Positions 62,362 to 64,000 of a stretch of DNA of 64,000 nucleotides are shown one piece after another; positions within the stretch are counted from its first letter, which is position 1; each line of letters opens with the position of its first letter. A program made the translations under genes and the position numbers. The notes beneath the pieces were generated by a model that was given only the letters and a program-made list of their open reading frames with translations, had not been told where the DNA came from and did no database searches. Where the stretch lies: NCBI RefSeq assembly GCF_023277925.1, contig NZ_CP063832.1, positions 2,558,001 through 2,622,000 of the forward strand, read 5' to 3'. The stretch is from Pseudomonas entomophila (GTDB lineage Bacteria > Pseudomonadota > Gammaproteobacteria > Pseudomonadales > Pseudomonadaceae).

Positions 62362-64000
62362 TTAAAGACTGTTGATCAAAGTGGCGAAGGTTTCCTGGGC
62401 CGCCTTGATGATCTGCGACGACGCGGTGTAGTACTGCTGGAACTTGACCAGGTTGCCGACCTCTTCGTCGACCGACACACCGGACGCGGAATTGCGGCTG
62501 CTCAGCGCCGAAGACTGCAGGGCATTGGTGGCATCGGCGTCCATGGTGGCCTGGGAGGCCTTGCCGCCGACATTCGATACCAGCTTGGCGTAGGCGTCGG
62601 TCATGCTGATGCCCTTGCCGTCAGCCCCCACCTCGACCGTGGACTTGGTCTGCAGGCCGATCACCGACTGGGCATTGCGGTTGTCCGCCGAGCCGGAGCC
62701 GGTCAACGAGACGGTGAAGCTGTCGCCGTTCTTCGGCGCGCCGGTGATGTCCATCTCGAAGTTGAATTTCTTCTGAACGCCTGCGCCGTCGTTGATCGGG
62801 TTACCGCTGCCATCGACCATCGGCACGGACAACTGCAGCTTGTTGTTCTGGCCAGGGATGATGGTACCGCTGCCGATGCTGTTGCCTTGAGCGTCGAACA
62901 TCGTGTACGCCTGGGGCGAGGTTTCGTTGCCGAACACCAGCTTGACCGGGGTCGAGTACTTCAGGCCGGTCTGCAGGTCGCTGCGCTGGGTGGCGTTGTA
63001 GATGTCCAGCTTGGAAGTCAACGTGGGCTGGGTGATCTGCCCGGTGCCCTTGTTGCCCGAACCGTTGACGGCGGTCAGGGGCGCGGCGAACGCCAGGCGC
63101 TTGGGGTCGGTGAGCGTCGAGTCGATGGTCCCGGCGGCGTTGCGCGTCGGGGTGATCTTGAAGCTGTCGCCGACACTCGGGGCGCCGCCGTTGAGCGCCA
63201 GGCTGAAACCATCGATCACCGGTGGTGGGTTGGTGCTGAGGTCGAAGTTGCCCATGTCGGTGCCGTCGGGCAGCCGGCGCACGTTGTAGCCGGTGGCGCT
63301 GGTGAAGGTCACCTGGTAGTCGTTGGTAGAGAGCTTGCCGGTGTCCTTGATGGTCACGTTGAGGTTGCCGGTGGCTGGGTTGTTGCCCAGCTTGGGCACG
63401 CTGCGCTCGCTGATGGCCTTGGCACTGTTGATGTCACCGAACAGCAGCGCACCGAACTCACCATTCTTGTCGATACCCTGGGCCAGCTGGCTGTTGATGG
63501 CGTCGGACACGACCAGGGCCACCCGCCCCAGCTCGTTCAGGGCCGGGTCGAGGGTGTCCTTGCGGTAGCGGATCAGGCCGCCCATCTCGCCACCGGTGGC
63601 GCTGTTGGTGATGTCCATCTTGGTGCTGCCGCGGTTGAGCACCAGGCTCATGCGCGTCGGGTCGGTCGGGCTGGGCGCTGTTTCCAGCGTCTGTGTGCCG
63701 GTGCCCAGCACCAGCGACTGGCCGTTCTTCAGGTAGATGTCGTAGTTGCCTTCGCGCTCGACCACGTCCACGCCGATCAGCTTGTTCAACTCGCGCACCG
63801 CGCCGTCGCGCTGGTCCAGCAGGTCGTTGGGCTGGCCGGTGATGGCGCTCATCTTCACGATCTGCTGGTTGTAGTCAGCGATGGTGGAAGTGAGCTTGTT
63901 CACCTGGTCGGCGATCGACTTCATGTTCGAGTTGATGTTGCTGTTTTGCTGGTTCATCTGCGCCGACAAGGCGTTGAAACGCTTGGCGAGGGTCTGCGCG
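62362..64000 (-). CDS. flgK: FlgK, hook-filament junction protein 1 (HAP1), partial
   Basis: The frame is open to the right edge, so the N-terminus is missing; at least 546 codons are seen. N-terminal helical D1 residues (ALSAQMNQQNSNINSNMKSIADQVN...IVKMSAITGQPNDLLDQRDGAVRELNKLIGV) and the C-terminal D0 helix (NLVKFQQYYTASSQIIKAAQETFATLINSL) identify FlgK. The central head is Thr/Gly-rich and long. It joins the hook to the filament and forms an operon with flgL. Confidence 0.95.
   Translation of the reverse strand, partial: AQTLAKRFNALSAQMNQQNSNINSNMKSIADQVNKLTSTIADYNQQIVKMSAITGQPNDLLDQRDGAVRELNKLIGVDVVEREGNYDIYLKNGQSLVLGTGTQTLETAPSPTDPTRMSLVLNRGSTKMDITNSATGGEMGGLIRYRKDTLDPALNELGRVALVVSDAINSQLAQGIDKNGEFGALLFGDINSAKAISERSVPKLGNNPATGNLNVTIKDTGKLSTNDYQVTFTSATGYNVRRLPDGTDMGNFDLSTNPPPVIDGFSLALNGGAPSVGDSFKITPTRNAAGTIDSTLTDPKRLAFAAPLTAVNGSGNKGTGQITQPTLTSKLDIYNATQRSDLQTGLKYSTPVKLVFGNETSPQAYTMFDAQGNSIGSGTIIPGQNNKLQLSVPMVDGSGNPINDGAGVQKKFNFEMDITGAPKNGDSFTVSLTGSGSADNRNAQSVIGLQTKSTVEVGADGKGISMTDAYAKLVSNVGGKASQATMDADATNALQSSALSSRNSASGVSVDEEVGNLVKFQQYYTASSQIIKAAQETFATLINSL

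Overview
The window is a high-G+C stretch of a Pseudomonas chromosome, most likely of the P. putida group. The assignment rests on gene order (ccm operon, che/mot cluster I, fliA-fleN-flhF-flhA, flhB-fliRQPONML, fliK-hptB-hsbR-hsbA, fliJIHGFE, fleRSQ, fliTSD-flaG-fliC, flagellin glycosylation locus, flgLK), on Pseudomonas-specific regulators (FleQ, FleSR, HsbA/HsbR/HptB, FleN) and on intergenic REP-type dyads of the GTAGGAGCGG...CCGCG kind. No tRNA, rRNA, CRISPR array or insertion sequence was seen. The species call is inference.

Layout. 1-5864 (minus): cytochrome c maturation operon ccmABCDEFGHI, with ccmI cut by the left edge and nearly every gene overlapping the next. 5885-5950: a perfect 66-bp palindrome in the divergent spacer. 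6066-10786 (plus, the only plus-strand block): a second FliK-like protein, a stand-alone FlhB C-terminal-domain protein, and a 916-residue toxin-like protein with a TcdA/TcdB-type glycosyltransferase signature. 10962-19904 (minus): cheY-cheZ-cheA-cheB-motC-motD-parC-parP-cheW-DUF2802, closed by a clear terminator. 19998-25134: flhA-flhF-fleN-fliA. 25481-32437: fliK, then fliLMNOPQR-flhB. 32509-34926: the HptB/HsbR/HsbA switch. 35079-40927: fliEFGHIJ. 41034-45301: fleQ and fleSR. 45469-49088: fliC-flaG-fliD-fliS-fliT. 49375-60620: a ketoacyl-ACP synthase III and three very large glycosyltransferases that probably modify flagellin. 60780-64000: flgL and partial flgK.

Regulation visible in the sequence follows the known Pseudomonas flagellar hierarchy. 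A sigma70-like promoter is proposed for fleQ. Five -24/-12 (RpoN) promoters precede fleSR, fliE, fliL, fliK and flhA, each with its -12 GC about 50-62 nt before the start codon. A near-consensus sigma28 promoter precedes fliC, and a weaker sigma28-like match inside cheZ could feed cheA. FleQ with RpoN would build the basal body and export gate, FleSR and FliA the later parts, FlhF/FleN set the number and place of flagella, and the Che/Mot/Par proteins steer rotation and polar placement.

The least ordinary parts are the plus-strand FliK2/FlhB-C/glucosyltransferase-toxin block, the fourfold repeated motif in the CheA linker that resembles the CheY-binding peptides of FliM and CheZ, and the set of three multi-domain glycosyltransferases beside an unusually short flagellin.
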